DNA from: Sciurus carolinensis
Taxonomy: Eukaryota; Chordata; Mammalia; Rodentia; Sciuridae
DNA: 64,000 nucleotides
Assembly: GCF_902686445.1 (NCBI RefSeq)
Contig: NC_062216.1
Coordinates: 13,041,084 to 13,105,083, forward strand
Direction: 5' to 3'
Shown here: in pieces, positions 12,050 to 24,044 of the stretch
Layout of the letters: each line of letters opens with the position of its first letter
Position numbering within the stretch: the first letter of the stretch is position 1
The notes under the pieces: model-generated
Database searches by the model: none
What the model was told of the DNA's origin: nothing
The model's input: only the letters and a program-made list of their open reading frames with translations
Program-made: the position numbers and the translations under genes

Positions 12050-13740
12050 AAATGAAAGTTTTAACAAAATATAATTCACACTTAATGAGATATAATTGAA
12101 CCCATTGAAAATGCATCATCTACCGACTTTTGTATGGTCACAGAACTGTGCACCTGCCCCCTTATTTAATTTTACATCACCCCAACAAAGCCCATATCTG
12201 GTAGCAGTCACTTCCCATTCCTTTTTTCCTTTTATCCCCTGGCTCCCACTAATGCATTTCTGTGAATGTGCCTCTGAGCATCTGGATAAATGGAATGTGT
12301 CACGGTGACCGTTAGCGTTTGGCTTCTTTCTCTTAGCACAATACAAGAATCTTCCAAGAGTCAGCCCACATCAGCCCTTCATTTCCTCTTATTGCTGAAT
12401 AATATGCCCTGTGGAGTTATGTTGCATTTTATTTATTCATTCGATAGTGTTTTTTGGGTTGTTTCCATTTTTTTACTATTGTGAATAATACTGCTATGAG
12501 CATACAAGTTTCTGTGTGTACATATACTTTCATCTCTCTTGCGTATATATCGAGAGTGGGGTTTCTGTGCTGTAGGTGACTCTGGGGTCAACACTTTGAA
12601 TAAATGCAGAGTCTGTATCACTTTATGTTCATACACGAAGTGATGGAAGCTTCCCATTTCTCAACATCTTCATCAACGCTTGTAGTCTTTCTTAGTTTCA
12701 AATTCTTAGAGGGTGTGAAGTGACATCTCATTGTGGTTTTGATTTGCATTTCCCTGATGACTAAGGATTCTGAGCAACATCCTATATGCTTATTAGCCAT
12801 ACATACATCTTCTTCAAAGAAATGTGTAATTTCTTTATGATTTAAAATTAGGTCATTTGTCCTTTTATTATTGAGTTATAAAATTTCTTTTTATACTCTG
12901 GGTGCAGTTCCTCATCACATATAGGATTTTCAAATACTTGCTCTCAAAAGTCCATTCATTTTTTTCAAGTCTTTTGAATCACAAAAGATTTTAATTTTTG
13001 TGAAGTCGAATCTGTTTTTTTCTTTTATCATTTTTGCTTTGCTATCTAAGAAACTATTGCTTAACCCAAGGTCTCAAATATTTACTTATGTTTTCCAGAA
13101 CGATTTTATAATTTTGGTTCCTTTGTTTAGATCTATGATCTTTTTGAATCAATTTTCGTACATGATATAGGCTAAAGGTCTAACTTCATTCTTTTATGGT
13201 TGTTTTACCACCATTTATTGAAAGGACTATTCTTTCTTCCAAAGAATTGTTGTGACACCCTTGGTAAAAATCCATTTTTATTTTTAGATTTTCGATTTTT
13301 GTCACAATAATATCCACGTCTACCTTTGTGTCTGTGTTGCATCTTGATTACTGCTGTTTCATGGTAAGTTTTAAAATCAGGAAATGTGAGTCCTCCAATT
13401 TTATTCTTTTTCAGTATTCTTTTGGCTATCCTGGACACCTTAAATTTCCACATCAATTTTAGGATGAGTTTCAAGAAACCAGCTGGGATGTTGATAGAGA
13501 TTGAGTTGAGTTTGTTGATCAATTTTGGACATATTGTCACCTTCATGTTAACTGTTTCAATCCATGAATATGGAATGTCTTTCCATTTATTTAGATATTT
13601 AAATATTCTTTCAGCACTGTTTTGTGCTTTTCAGTAGGCTAGTTATAAATTCCTTTTAAAAATTTTATTCTTAAGTGTATTATTCTTATTGACACTATTT
13701 AAAAATGGAATTGCCCTCTTTGTTTCATATTCAGATTACA
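12050..13740 (-). repeat. L1M relic, antisense (ORF2 3' end and 3' UTR)
   Basis: Read on the minus strand, 13546-13205 encodes a recognisable ORF2 C-terminal piece: residues RIAKRILKKNKIGGLTFPDF, then KTYHETAVIK. Downstream on that strand is the classic L1M 3' UTR, seen on the plus strand as TCTCATTGTGGTTTTGATTT (about 12727) and CATTTCCCTGATGACTAAGG. The element is 5'-truncated and carries several stops, so it cannot move. It is the clearest ancient L1 in the window. Confidence 0.85.
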
Positions 13741-13744
13741 ACCC

Positions 13745-14225
13745 TACTTACATCATCTTCAGTGTGAGGCTTGTATTGAATGGGTGTGATATGTCTGATA
13801 AGGTTGTCCTCCTATAGCAATCTCATGGAAGGTGGACCCCAAGTCAGGATGATGTTCTTATTCTCCCAGAACTCAGGCCAAAAAAACTGGGGTGGTCAAG
13901 AGTATCTCAGAATTGGAAAAGGTAATGTAGCTGGTATGTATTACCCAAGTGATGGTGGGCACTAAGATGTTAATTCTCTCAACCTAGAGTGGGAATGGAA
14001 ATTGAATGGTATTTCCAAAGCTTCAGATGAAGTACCACCATTATTGCTGTGCTACAGACACTCTGTTCCATTAAGCCAAAAGATAGAAGCTGTCAAGAGA
14101 AGGATTTGATCTTAGCCCAGGAAAAGTTAAGGTCTCAGTTCCTAATCTTGAGAGTTAACAGGAGGAGGCCAGGTAGTATATAAAACCACAAGGTTAACAA
14201 GTGGTTTTGAAAGTATTGACTTTAT
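13745..14225. other. Unassigned sequence, no gene seen
   Basis: Unique-looking sequence without a plausible exon or recognised repeat. Confidence 0.45.
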
Positions 14226-14228
14226 TTG

Positions 14229-14230
<2 letters not shown>

Positions 14231-14264
<34 letters not shown>
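14231..14264. repeat. (GT)n microsatellite
   Basis: Seventeen uninterrupted GT units. Alternating purine-pyrimidine tracts of this kind can take up Z-DNA, and they vary in length between individuals. Confidence 0.98.
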
Positions 14265-14266
<2 letters not shown>

Positions 14267-14269
14267 CCA

Positions 14270-15018
14270 CGTGTATGTATGAAAGAGAAGATTTAACTAA
14301 TGAGCATATTTTAACATGTTAAAAACTTTAGAGCAAACACGTATATTACACAATAAGAAAAAGCTACACAAATTTTAAGATAAATGTTAGAGTCTCTAAA
14401 ACTTCTGCACTATGATTCATTCCTTTCTTGTTCTTGCTCTCCTGTTTCCAGATATACTTTTCTGGAAAAGTCAAGGGAATTTTGAGAAATAAGACTAAAG
14501 TCAGATCCTGTCAAGATGTTTTCAAATACTGAAAAGGGGTCTCACTTCATTAAATTGGATATTATTGACTGTTGAAAAACTGTCAAGAAGACTGGAACAT
14601 TGAGATTTTTTTTTAAAGTCCCAATTTTATTCTTCCCCTTACTCAGAATAATCTATTTTTTTTATATCAGTCCACTTTACCTGAAATTCTCCATGACACT
14701 TTCTTTTTTTTAATTTAAATATGCCATTTGAGGGTTCTTGTTTTTCAACAAAATCATGATTTGATTATTTTCTGGGCATTAAATTTTATTTCAAAATAAA
14801 TAATTATGAACAAAATCTCACTATAAATAATCACATCTTCTTCTCATTCTGTCCAGAAAGGCCCAAAGTGCAGTATAATTGATCCTTAGGACCAAGTAGA
14901 CAGAACTGAATTGTAAAAATCTTCAGATTTTTAAAGTTTGATATGGAGTCAAAAAACTTTTGTGTTTTTCAAATTGAATTTTCTGTGAGTGTCACCCCTA
15001 TGTGATTAAGGTAAATAT
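14270..15018. other. Unassigned AT-rich sequence, no gene seen
   Basis: AT-rich, with runs at about 14609-14617 and 14704-14712. No exon or repeat family is recognised. Confidence 0.45.
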
Positions 15019-15020
15019 GT

Positions 15021-15447
15021 TGCTTTAGTCAGTTTTGTTGCTGCAGTGACTAAAAGACCCAGCCAGAACAGTCGTAGAGGAGTTTATTTGGGGGCTCACA
15101 GTTTCAGAGCTACCAGTTCATAGACAGCAGGCTCCATTCCTCAGCTCCAGGAGAGGCAGGACATCATGGCAGAAGAGTGTGGCAGAGGGGAGCAGCTCAC
15201 ATGGTGATCAGGAAGCAGAGAGGCTTCACTCGCCAGGTACAAATACGTACCCCAAAGCCACACTCCCAAAGCCCACCTCCTCCAGCCACACCCCACCTGC
15301 CTTCAGTTACCACTCAGTTCATCCCTGTCAGAGGATCAATTCACTGATGGAGTTAAGATTCTTCCAACCCAGTCACTTCTCCTCTGAACCTTCCGGCTCT
15401 GTCTCACACATGAGCTTTTGGGGGACACCTCACATCCAACCATAACA
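15021..15447 (-). repeat. MTE-type MaLR solo LTR, antisense
   Basis: Read antisense, it ends with the rodent MaLR signature: GGAGTTTATTTGGGGGCTCACAG near its plus-strand left end and CACATGAGCTTTTGGGGGAC near its right end. The terminal dinucleotides are TG..CA. The bases next to each end, TATGT and TGTGT, are a 4-of-5 match and so could be the decayed 5-bp target duplication. No internal retroviral sequence adjoins, so this is a solo LTR. Confidence 0.85.
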
Positions 15448-15683
15448 TGTGTCCATTTCTACATTTGCATTGGTGACTTTTGGAGTTATCTTTCAATGAG
15501 GTAGAGAAAGAATAACTGCACAGACTTCAGACTATGTTGCTTTATTTGCATGTTTATGTGATTATACATACATGCAAAAATGCTTTTCTTGTCTGAATTT
15601 TATTTGGGGAATGATAATGAAGTTGAAATATTTCCAGAATCCCCCTAAGTTCATATGTCCTGATGAGGGTACTCTGAATAGGG

Positions 15684-16142
15684 GTACTCTGATTTGAAGG
15701 TGCCTCCCAAAGTTTTTGTATTTTCCTGGTTCCTAACACAGCAGTGTTGGGCTGGTGGGGCCTCAGGGAGGTGTGGGGGTCCTCGTGTGAGGCGTTTGGG
15801 TCCTGGGAGGGGAGGGGAGCCCTCGTGAATGGACTAAGGCTGTCTCATGGGAGTGAGGGAGCTCTTCCTTTCCTGGGAGTTGATTTGTAACAATCTTAAG
15901 AGCAGGTTGTTTTAAAGTGTGATTATCCCTCTATTTTTAGCTCTTCTACACATATCTGCTTGCTTTTTTACTTTCCATGGTGAGTTAAAGTAGTATGAGG
16001 CCTCACCAGAAGTTAAGCAGATGCTGAAGCAATGTTCTTAGAGTTCCCAGCCTACATAACTGACCAAAATAGACCTCTTTTCTCTTACCAATCACCTAGC
16101 CTCAGGTATTCTGTTATAGCATCAGAAAAGAATCTAAGATAA
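15684..16142 (+). repeat. MST/MLT1-type MaLR LTR
   Basis: Forward-sense LTR. The left part has GTGTTGGGCTGGTGGGGCCT and a GGAGGTGTGGGGGTCC-like block. The right end has ACCTAGCCTCAGGTATTCTG followed by TTATAGCATCAG, the typical MaLR 3' end. A TGAATGGACTAAGGCTG-like segment sits between. It has no internal region, so it is a solo LTR. Confidence 0.8.
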
Positions 16143-16589
16143 TGGCAAAATCCATACAGCTGCTCTTGATTTTGTCACATGTGAATTAGAAGTGTTCAGA
16201 ACTCAGGCCTTTAAAAATTGATGCTAAATGTGTCAGTGAAATAAAGAACCATATATTGCTTTGGATGCTGAAGAAAGCTTGTCAGTTTTTATGATTGCTA
16301 TGAAAAGCACACATACATGAATCTTTCATGCTCTTTGGGGATGTAATACTGTGCTTTCTAATTAGATCTGTAAAAGTTGGTTTTCTCAGAACCCATTTTG
16401 GCTCTGAAGCAACTGATCTGCTGCAGCTGGAGGTTTCCAGCACTCTGTGCTGTTGTTAGAACTACTTGCCTAACTTCCCAGATCTGGACCCTAAAGCAGC
16501 CCCTTTATCTCTCTTGCTTTGATAGTACTAGGTTGGCATTTTTGATCATTACTATTGCAGGAAAATAGAAATGCTCAGGTGGATGCCAA

Positions 16590-16795
16590 CTCCGTATTTA
16601 TTGGGCACTGCCACAATGTGAGTGCGGCAGTGGAGATAACTCATTTTGATCTTCACCAGTCATGTTAGACACTCTGAGAATCTCCATTTAATAGCTAAGA
16701 AATCCAGGATGCTTGTGTGCAGTTACACAGCTAGTTAATTATGGAAACGGGATCTAACTCAGGCAGTTTATAGCAAGCCTGCACATTCAACTGCC
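16590..16795 (-). repeat. MIR SINE, antisense
   Basis: TTATTGGGCACTGCC, a CCATTTAATAGCTAAGAAA core and ACACAGCTAGTTAATTATGG follow the reverse complement of MIR. Confidence 0.72.
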
Positions 16796-17063
16796 AACTT
16801 CTGCATATGTGAGGGTTACTACCTAAGCACCTCTCCTTCCCCACTCCTCTCCCTCAAAGGAGAAAAACCATTTCTATTCTGCTTGAACCGAGTGGAAAGA
16901 TGTTTTCTCATTTTATAGACACAGAAAATACAAGTGTGAAATGAGAGTGACATTCACTAATGTGAAAGCTGTCAATATCAAAATGGATTCGTCTATGTCA
17001 AATCCTGACAAAATGTAGTCAGGGGTCATAAAGAAACTCTCACGGTGCATGCCAGCCCCACAA

Positions 17064-17432
17064 TGGGTTAGTCAATGCTTCTATCACTATCATAAAATAC
17101 CCAAGATAATTACTTAAAAAATGAAAAGGTATATTTTGGCTCACAGTTCTGGAGGTTCCAGATCATGATCAAATGGGCCCATTGTTTTGGGCCTGTGGCA
17201 AGGCAGTAGAGCATGTGGTGGAGCAAAACTGCTCACCTCTTAGCTGGGAGAAAAAGAGAGCAAGAAGCAGAAGGTGGCCTTCTGCAATCCCTCTCAAGTT
17301 CACGCACCCAAGAACCTAATGATGTTCTACTGGGCTCCAGCTCTTAAAGGTTCCACCACCTCCCAATAATGCATACTGGTGCCAAGCCTGTAACACATGG
17401 ACCTTTGGAGGACATCCAATGTCCTAACTGGA
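17064..17432 (-). repeat. Rodent MaLR-like LTR, antisense
   Basis: The left end (GGGTTAGTCAATGCTTCTATC), a TTTGGCTCACAGTTCTGGAGG block and GGGCCCATTGTTTTGGGCC are antisense MaLR features. The last block is shared with the copy at 56571-56931 (GGGCCCATTGCCTTGGGCC), so the two belong to one subfamily. The 139-codon frame at 17369-17788 straddles its end and has no domain. Confidence 0.72.
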
Positions 17433-17434
17433 GT

Positions 17435-18295
17435 ATGTCCTTTATCCCAAGAAGTCCCTGTGCATCCCACACACCCCACTTGTCCTGCATGCAACCTGTA
17501 ACAGCTAATCACAGGAAGTGCTGCAGGCTTGGAGTGCTTCAAACAGGTGGGTGGTGTCCACCAATGAATGATGTCAACTCCTGCAATGGACTTCTGCAAC
17601 CCATGATCAAGGTAGCATGCGTGCATGGACTTCTTTTCTTGGTCTCTAGAAGTTCCTGTGTCCTTAGAGGTTGTATGATTTTCACAGGATGCACAGTTAG
17701 AATTGCAGTTCTTTTGTTATACCCCAATAATGTCTTTTGTTCTAGAGGGCCTGGTTCTCTAAACTCTTTTTCTTTTTCTATTTTTTAAAGTTGACTGTAA
17801 CTTCTAAATATTCACAGGGCCTTAAATATATTAATTCTTACTCTTGCTTCAGAGTTATGGCCCTCAACATTTCCCTGACCAACATTTCTCCTGTTCTCCT
17901 GACCACCAAAACTTCCTGTTCTTCAGAATAGACTCATATTTTACAACCCTCTGCCAAGCTCATTTACGTGATTTTCAGTGACTTCGCCTGTCCATCAACA
18001 TCATTCATTCTTACAGTTTGTCTCATTTGGAGTTACACCATAAAATGCAAAGGATATTGAATTCAAAGTTAGAAGAACTGTTCTTATGATTCACCTCGAA
18101 CACTTATTTGATGTGTGAGCTTCAACAGACATCACCATCTCCAAGATTCCCACGTATCTTGTCAATTTTAATAAGAAAAATGTTCACCATAAACTTTTCC
18201 TAAGGATAAATCAAGATCACAAAATGTAAAATAGAAATATAATATAAAGAGTAATGCTCTAGGCCATGTATACTGTGCTGTAATTATTCTAATTT
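17435..18295. other. Unassigned sequence, no gene seen
   Basis: No exon is supported. The text at 17850-18020 resembles a decayed LINE but cannot be assigned. Confidence 0.45.
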
Positions 18296-18299
18296 CTTT

Positions 18300-18430
18300 G
18301 TTTGAGCTCCTCAAACAAATGATAAACTCCTAAAAAGAAACTGTAATGTAAAGGCCCTTATATATTTCTTAACATCTAGCTTAGTGTCTTGAACATAGTG
18401 GTTATTCAATTATTAACTGCTGATTAGAAT
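18300..18430 (+). repeat. L2 3' end
   Basis: The ordered parts GAGCTCCTCAAAC, CTTAGTGTCTTGAACATAGT and GGTTATTCAATTATTAAC match the forward L2 3' terminus, where the less decayed form reads as a 'cost and size of last use' block ending in CAATAAATATTTG. Confidence 0.55.
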
Positions 18431-18439
18431 TGCAGATGA

Positions 18440-20005
18440 GGATGATTTTTTTTCCCCCAGGAATTATCTTTACTTCCTTATATACTCTTTGCCTGTGTTG
18501 TTAGGCATTTTCCCCCTCAATTTCAACTTTTCTGAGTCTTTCTTCTTTCATTTTCCCTTTCATTGGAGACATATGTATTTTCAAATGGCAGGTGTGTGTG
18601 TGAGTGTGAGTGAATTTCCATTTGTTGCAAAGATGAAGATGTGACTTGAGAGGAAAATCAAAGAATAAAGAATAAAGCATGAGAAAAAAATGCCGAATCG
18701 TATTTGTGTTTGGGTTGGGGAGGAGTGCCTGGTAAAATAGGAGAAAAGCTGATGTTGAAAGTCGGAGGGTTAAGGTGGATGAGGTGGTGCTGACTAGTCC
18801 CCAGACCTGGTTTTCTGAACAAAGGAAAGGGCTAGGGTTGCTGAGGACTGGAGGAGAGGAGAGGGTGGAAAGTTCATAATCAGCGAGGATAGAGTTTCAA
18901 ATTAGGCAAGATGAGTAAGCTCCAGAGATCTGCAGTGCAACATTATACTAGAGTCAAAAATGTGTGGTATCCTTAATTTTTTTTTTTAAGAGGGAAGAGC
19001 TAATGTTAAGGGTTTTTAACAAAATAAAAGACAATTAAAAGTGCACGCAATACAAATTTTTACAAGTTCCCTTTTATGTGGATGGACTAGAGAGTTCCAT
19101 GGAACGTTTATTCAATCCTGTCTACAGCATAAAGCCACATATGGCCAACTCCTCCACAGTCCAGGGCAGCCCCTCCCCCACAGGAGGAAAGTACCTGGTT
19201 CTTCTTTTGAAAAGTAAGGGGCAGTTAGCTCCCATTCTCCAAAGCTGGCCGTACTTCGTGTCTGATTCAGATGTGATTGCTCAGGTGTTTCCCAAGCTTT
19301 CAAACCCCTGTTGCCCAGGGTTCCTGTGGGACATGGCACAGGACTGCCGATGGGCGGGAAGCTAGATGGCACCCAGCCTCCCCACGTGGCTCCAGAACCT
19401 GCTCCATCTGTCAGCTGTTCCGGGTGGCTGCAGAGTCCAGCAGTTCAAAGCTCTGCTCTGGGCTGGTTCTGAGCATGTCTTTACTCTCCAAGGACCTGAT
19501 ATTTCTGGTCACAGAGAGAGGAGTGAAGCCAATTGCTCCTCAGCCCAGTAACCCAGGGTATATGGAATTGGCAGCCAGAAGACTCCATGCTGAGCTGCTC
19601 CTTAGGAATTTGAATAAGACTGCTGTGTTTATTTCTGTTCATTTTACCATCATCTTTTTTCATGATCCATCTGTGTGGAGTTCAGAAGGATGTTTATACA
19701 TTTAAAACCCAATCAGGCATGAAGATAGTGCAGGATGGAATTTCAGTAACTGCACAGATAATAAAGTTGAGCGTTTATCTAATAAGTCTGGCAAGAAGAA
19801 AACAGCATCAGTAAGAGAGATGGTTAGCATAGCAGACCCAGGAAGGACCCTTTCTTCCCTTTCTGGAGAGTTGGGAAACAAGATTTGACACTTAAGCTGA
19901 TGTGTGTGCAGCCCTTTTTAAAGTGCATCTTGAACAGTTAAATTTGAAGAATTTTAAGTTCTTGCCCTTGGTCTGCACAATCCAGGAAGAGGAATAGCGG
20001 AGCCC
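18440..20005. other. Unassigned sequence, no gene seen
   Basis: A moderately GC-rich stretch at 19100-19560 gives overlapping frames of 86-142 codons on both strands. They overlap each other and show no domain or codon pattern, so they look like chance. Confidence 0.45.
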
Positions 20006-20009
20006 TCTG

Positions 20010-20585
20010 TGTTAGTTGTTTATCAATGCATAGTAAATTGCCACACCCTGAACAGCTTTAACAAGCACACATTTGTTGTCTCACCGTCCCTGTGGTATGG
20101 ACTCTGGACTCAGCTTAGCTGGTCCTCCGCTCAGGGTCTCACCAGGCTGCAGTAATAGTGCAGCTGGGCTGTGTTTTCAACAGAAGGCTGGACTGGGGAA
20201 GAGTCTGCCTCCAAGATCACTTAGGTTGATGGTAAAATTTTTATCCTCAAGTCTGCCAGATACAGGTCCATTGATTTCTTGCTGTCTTTTCTCAGCCCTG
20301 GGACCACCAGCAGTTTCTCGCTGGGTAGACTTCTACGTAGTACCTTTCTCATCCTGATTCTTTCTTCTCAAAAGCTGCAAGGGTTCCAGGGAGTCATTCT
20401 TCCACCAGACAGTCCCACATACATGACACAGTCACTGTTGTGACATCCCATCACTTTTGCCACCTTGTATCAACCAGAAGCAAATCCAAAATCCCACCTA
20501 CATTCTAGGGAAGGAAATTAGATTCAAGGAGTGAACTTCTAGAGATGGGGGTCAGGGGGACCACTTTAGAGTCTGTCCTCACAGT
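20010..20585 (-). repeat. Ancient LTR-like interspersed repeat, antisense
   Basis: The ordered phrases GTGTTAGTTGTTTATCAATG (20010), CTCAGCTTAGCTGGTCCTCC, AAGGCTGGACTGGGGAAGAG and CACTTTTGCCACCTTGTATC resemble a common mammalian repeat of the ERVL-LTR kind. I recognise the pattern but not the exact family name. No coding capacity. Confidence 0.55.
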
Positions 20586-20599
20586 CTCTGTTCTATAAT

Positions 20600-20690
20600 C
20601 CATCCTCAGAATCTTGGGCAATAATGGGAAATTATTCAATCTCTCTGATGTTTCATTTCTATATTTGCAAAATGGCAGGTAACTATCTGC
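20600..20690 (+). repeat. MIR fragment
   Basis: AATCTTGGGCAATAATGGG followed by a TTATTCAATCTCTCTGATG block and TATATTTGCAAAATGGCAGG is the forward MIR core. Confidence 0.6.
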
Positions 20691-20694
20691 CTGA

Positions 20695-21940
20695 CCAGCT
20701 CATATATATTACTACAGATAGTGTAGTCCCAAGCCTGTTGGTCACCTTTCCCATGAGCAGCAGTGGCCCAAGACCTTCAGCTCTTTGCACCTGACTTGCT
20801 CTCTCTTTCTGTACTTTCTAGTACTCATCATTGGCTTTATCTTTTATTCTCAACCTTGATCTTCTTAAGTGATGTTGATTTACACATTAAAAGGTTTTGG
20901 CTCAGGTTCCTCTTACTCTTCCTTCCATGTCTCCTGGTGGAACAGCCTGATCTAGTTCTGGCCCTTGCTCTTACACAGGGCACCATCTTGCTTGTCCATC
21001 CTTTAAGAGCCATATGGATAGCAGGGTTGTACGCTTCATGGGATTATTGCAAAGATGAAATTCTCTAAGGAGGGACCCATTCACATACCATATGCTCTAT
21101 GACTCTTAGGTTCCCTTATTTCCCTTCCTTACTTCCTTTTCTGAAAGGGATCTTGTGATCTTGCCTGGGGCTATGAGAGGTCTATTTCACTGGTGTTCAA
21201 TGGTAAGTCTTCCATAAGTTCCATTGTAGTTACCTGGGGAAACTTTTCAAGGTGTTATTTCTCAGCACCCAGCCTTGGAAAGTCAATTCTATTAGGTTAG
21301 GACTCCTAATTGAACCTGGGAAGAAATGTACAAACAAAAACAAAAATAAAAGCAAAACTTCCTGAAGTTATTTTTAGGTTAATCTTTCATTTTTGTCACT
21401 GTGGTAAGAAAAAATTTATAAAAACAGAGTCAATAAGTGTATGTCCTGCTGTCAGTGTCTGCCACGTGCAGGTGGTGTAAGTGTAGCACAGAGTTCACTG
21501 ATTCACCAATATCTCTTTCTTCCTCTGTACTAGATAGTTACTTAGATCTTGTTTTAAATTTCCTTTGCAGTTAGACACAGCCATGAAACCAAGTTCTGGC
21601 TCATGGAATATGAACATAATCAATATGTGTCTAAAAATATCTCCATTATAAATTCTACAGTCTCTTTTTTTCCATCCTGTTATTTAAGAGAGAAGATAGC
21701 AAGACAGCTCCACAGAAGGGAGGATACAGATCCCTGAAAGCCTGCTGGAAACAGAGTGGTATCCTGTCCACCTGTGTTTGACAGGGACTTCACAAAAAAT
21801 GAAGTCCCAATACAAGTTTATTTTGATATCTTCTAATTAAAAAACACTGCAAGTAAGTCCTCATTTCAAAACCATTTTAGAAGAAATGCTCCAAATTCTA
21901 CAATTATGAATTAATTTCCCAGTGTGATTGTTTCTACCTT
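20695..21940. other. Unassigned sequence, no gene seen
   Basis: No exon or clear repeat. An A-rich run lies at 21331-21353. Confidence 0.45.
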
Positions 21941-21950
21941 AGCCTCTTTT

Positions 21951-22526
21951 AAGATGAAAATGCTTTTTTACTGAGTCCATGTGCATGGTATGTTTTTCCC
22001 CATCCTTTCACCTTTAGTCTGTGGATGTCTTTTTCTATGAGATGAGTCTCTTGAAGACAGCATATTGTTGGGTCTTTCTTTTTAATCCAATCTGCCAGTC
22101 TATGTCTTTTGATTAACGAATTTAGGTCATTAACATTCAGGGTTATTACTGTGATATGATTTGTATTCCTGGCCATTTTGGCTTATTTTTTATTTTTAAC
22201 TTGACTTGGTTTCACCTTTGATTGACTTTTCCTTTAGGGTAGCTCCCCCGTTTGCTGACTTGTATTGTTGTTTTGGATGATGATATACAATGGGGGTGGG
22301 AGGTGGGGGGTGAGAGAAGAATGGAGGAACTTTAGATTACATAGAGGGAAATGAGAGGGAGGAGGGGTTATGAAAAATGACGGACTGAGACAGACATCAT
22401 TACCCTAGTACATGTGTGATTACATGAATGGTATGAATCTACATCATGCACAACCATAGAAATGAAAAGGTGTACCCCATTTGTGTACAACAAATAAAAA
22501 TGGTGTAAAAAAAAGATGAAAATGCT
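21951..22526 (+). mobile_element. Twin-primed (5'-inverted) L1 insertion with 14-bp TSD
   Basis: The insertion is flanked by perfect direct repeats AAGATGAAAATGCT at 21951-21964 and 22513-22526. The right part (about 22246-22512) is a squirrel-type L1 3' UTR on the plus strand, with a G-rich segment at 22292-22313 and a short A tail before the right repeat. The left part (21965 to about 22245) is inverted. Its minus strand carries the spacer before ORF2 and the first 70 or so ORF2 codons, starting at 22176 with MARNTNHITVITLNVN and then LQETHL, the endonuclease-domain start. The middle of the element is missing. The pre-insertion junction, TTTT then AAGATG, fits L1 endonuclease cleavage. This is what twin priming produces. 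It is not active. Confidence 0.93.
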
Positions 22527-22815
22527 CTGGGAAGAAGAATTTAAAAATTCCCAAAGTATCAATGGGAGCTCCCTTAATGCATTAGTGCTCCACAGGAGAA
22601 GTCAACTGAAAGAAAAGGAAGGATGAAGAAGAAAAGAGTGGCAGATATTAATTTATTACACAAAGGTTTACTGAGGATCTATTATGTGCAAGGCTTGAGT
22701 ATAAACAGTTCTGTGCCTTAGTCCTTACTGGGCGAACACTTGAGAAATGGTACCTTTCATGAAGTGTGTATACAAAGTGAACATATACCCCTTCCTTCCT
22801 CCCGGGTTCCCCCCA

Positions 22816-22816
22816 C

Positions 22817-22860
<44 letters not shown>

Positions 22861-22862
22861 TT

Positions 22863-22930
<68 letters not shown>

Positions 22931-22932
22931 TC
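22816..22932. repeat. (TTTC)n tetranucleotide tract
   Basis: A nearly pure polypyrimidine tract of about 117 bp with one interruption at 22859-22863. It is probably grown from the tail of the adjoining SINE fragment. Frames across it are low-complexity artefacts. Confidence 0.98.
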
Positions 22933-22995
22933 ATGCTGGAGACAAGGCCTTGTGTCTGCCAATCAAGTGCTCTACCACCTAGCTGCATCCTAAGC
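22933..22995 (-). repeat. ID-type SINE fragment, antisense
   Basis: The text AAGTGCTCTACCACCTAGC is the reverse complement of the ID left part (tRNA-related, box A region). Its tail side is the TTTC tract, consistent with GAAA growth at the element's 3' end. Confidence 0.75.
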
Positions 22996-22999
22996 TTGT

Positions 23000-23265
23000 G
23001 GTCCTATTTCATTATCCTCCAAGACATGGTTAATATCAATGTGTCTTTTCATTCACACATTGTAGCGTCATGGAAATTTGCCATGGCCTGAGGCCTTTTG
23101 TACAATGTTTCAGTTAATCCCCTCAATGACACTGTGACAGGACATTATTAAGCCCATTTAACTCTAGCTCATCTTCGCCCTCAGTTCAATTATCTGGAAA
23201 ATTGATCTGATGCTCTGCATTAGATCATTTTCTCTTATCAACGGCTCATGTGGCAGGCCTCTCGC
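23000..23265. other. Unassigned sequence, possible MIR scrap
   Basis: A short piece near 23110-23165 (TTAATCCCCTCAATGACACT, then AAGCCCATTTAACT) could be antisense MIR. The remainder is unassigned. Confidence 0.4.
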
Positions 23266-23269
23266 CTCT

Positions 23270-23430
23270 CCAGGACCTCACTGTAATTATATTCATAGAA
23301 TTATTCAATTTACTCTTATCCTCTTCACTATACTCCATGAGGACGAGGATCAGGACTGATTTTGCCCTTTTATTGCCCATTCTATACAGGACACCATTGA
23401 CTTATAGACATGTTTGCCAAGTGGATAAAT
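23270..23430 (+). repeat. L2 3' end
   Basis: CTCCATGAGGACGAGGATCA followed by GACTGATTTTGCCC and a CCCATTCTATACAGGACACC block is the forward L2 3' terminal pattern. Confidence 0.6.
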
Positions 23431-23439
23431 AACCATGTA

Positions 23440-24040
23440 ATCTGGTTATCAATTTTCTAATAGTGCTGGAAAGGAAGGTTGTCTTTCAATCACACCTGAG
23501 TTGGTTCCATGGAGTAACTGCTAATTGCACTTCTTTCTACTGCATCAACTGTCTAACCACTTGAATCACAGCTTAGACCACCTGGAGGTGATGGGTCTCA
23601 GAGCAGATCACACTGTCCCTCACCATTACGTCTGTTGTAGAAATGGTCTGGGGAGTCAGAGATCATCTTCAGCCAAACAAATTAACTAACAACTTGGATC
23701 TTAAAAGTCTCTTCATCACCATTGTGAAGTTCTCAGAGACCATCTTGCCCTTGTATGCCGAACTTAAGGAAGGTCAGCTGGTTTTCTCTCTACACACTCC
23801 CTTTTCGTTTATTTCTTTGGTAGATCAAGATACCTTTTCCTTCATTTCCTCACTGCATTCCATTTCCAGTTCTCGAGGACTCCGGGCCTCACATTCTCTT
23901 TCCCAGGGAGATAATTTCCCAAGCAAAGGCAATTCCCAATGCGGGGAGCCGCTGGTTCTGTTAAGGGAGGAGGACCTCGCTTGCAGGCATTTTCTCTTTC
24001 CATGGCCCCGGAGTCACTGGAGAGCTCCCTAGTTGCACCT
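23440..24040. other. Unassigned sequence, no gene seen
   Basis: The 129-codon frame at 23643-24032 has no domain, no Kozak start and no homologous feel. No repeat family is recognised. Confidence 0.4.
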
Positions 24041-24044
24041 CCAA

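Noticed and set aside
17369..17788. 139-codon open frame
   Set aside because: It overlaps an antisense LTR end, has no domain and is matched by minus-strand frames of similar size. Chance.
19277..19705. 142-codon frame, the longest in the window
   Set aside because: Three frames on both strands overlap in a locally GC-rich part. There is no Kozak start, no domain and no splice context.
22648..23091. Frames of 80-114 codons rich in KERKK or LSFFLS
   Set aside because: Pure translation of the TTTC microsatellite.
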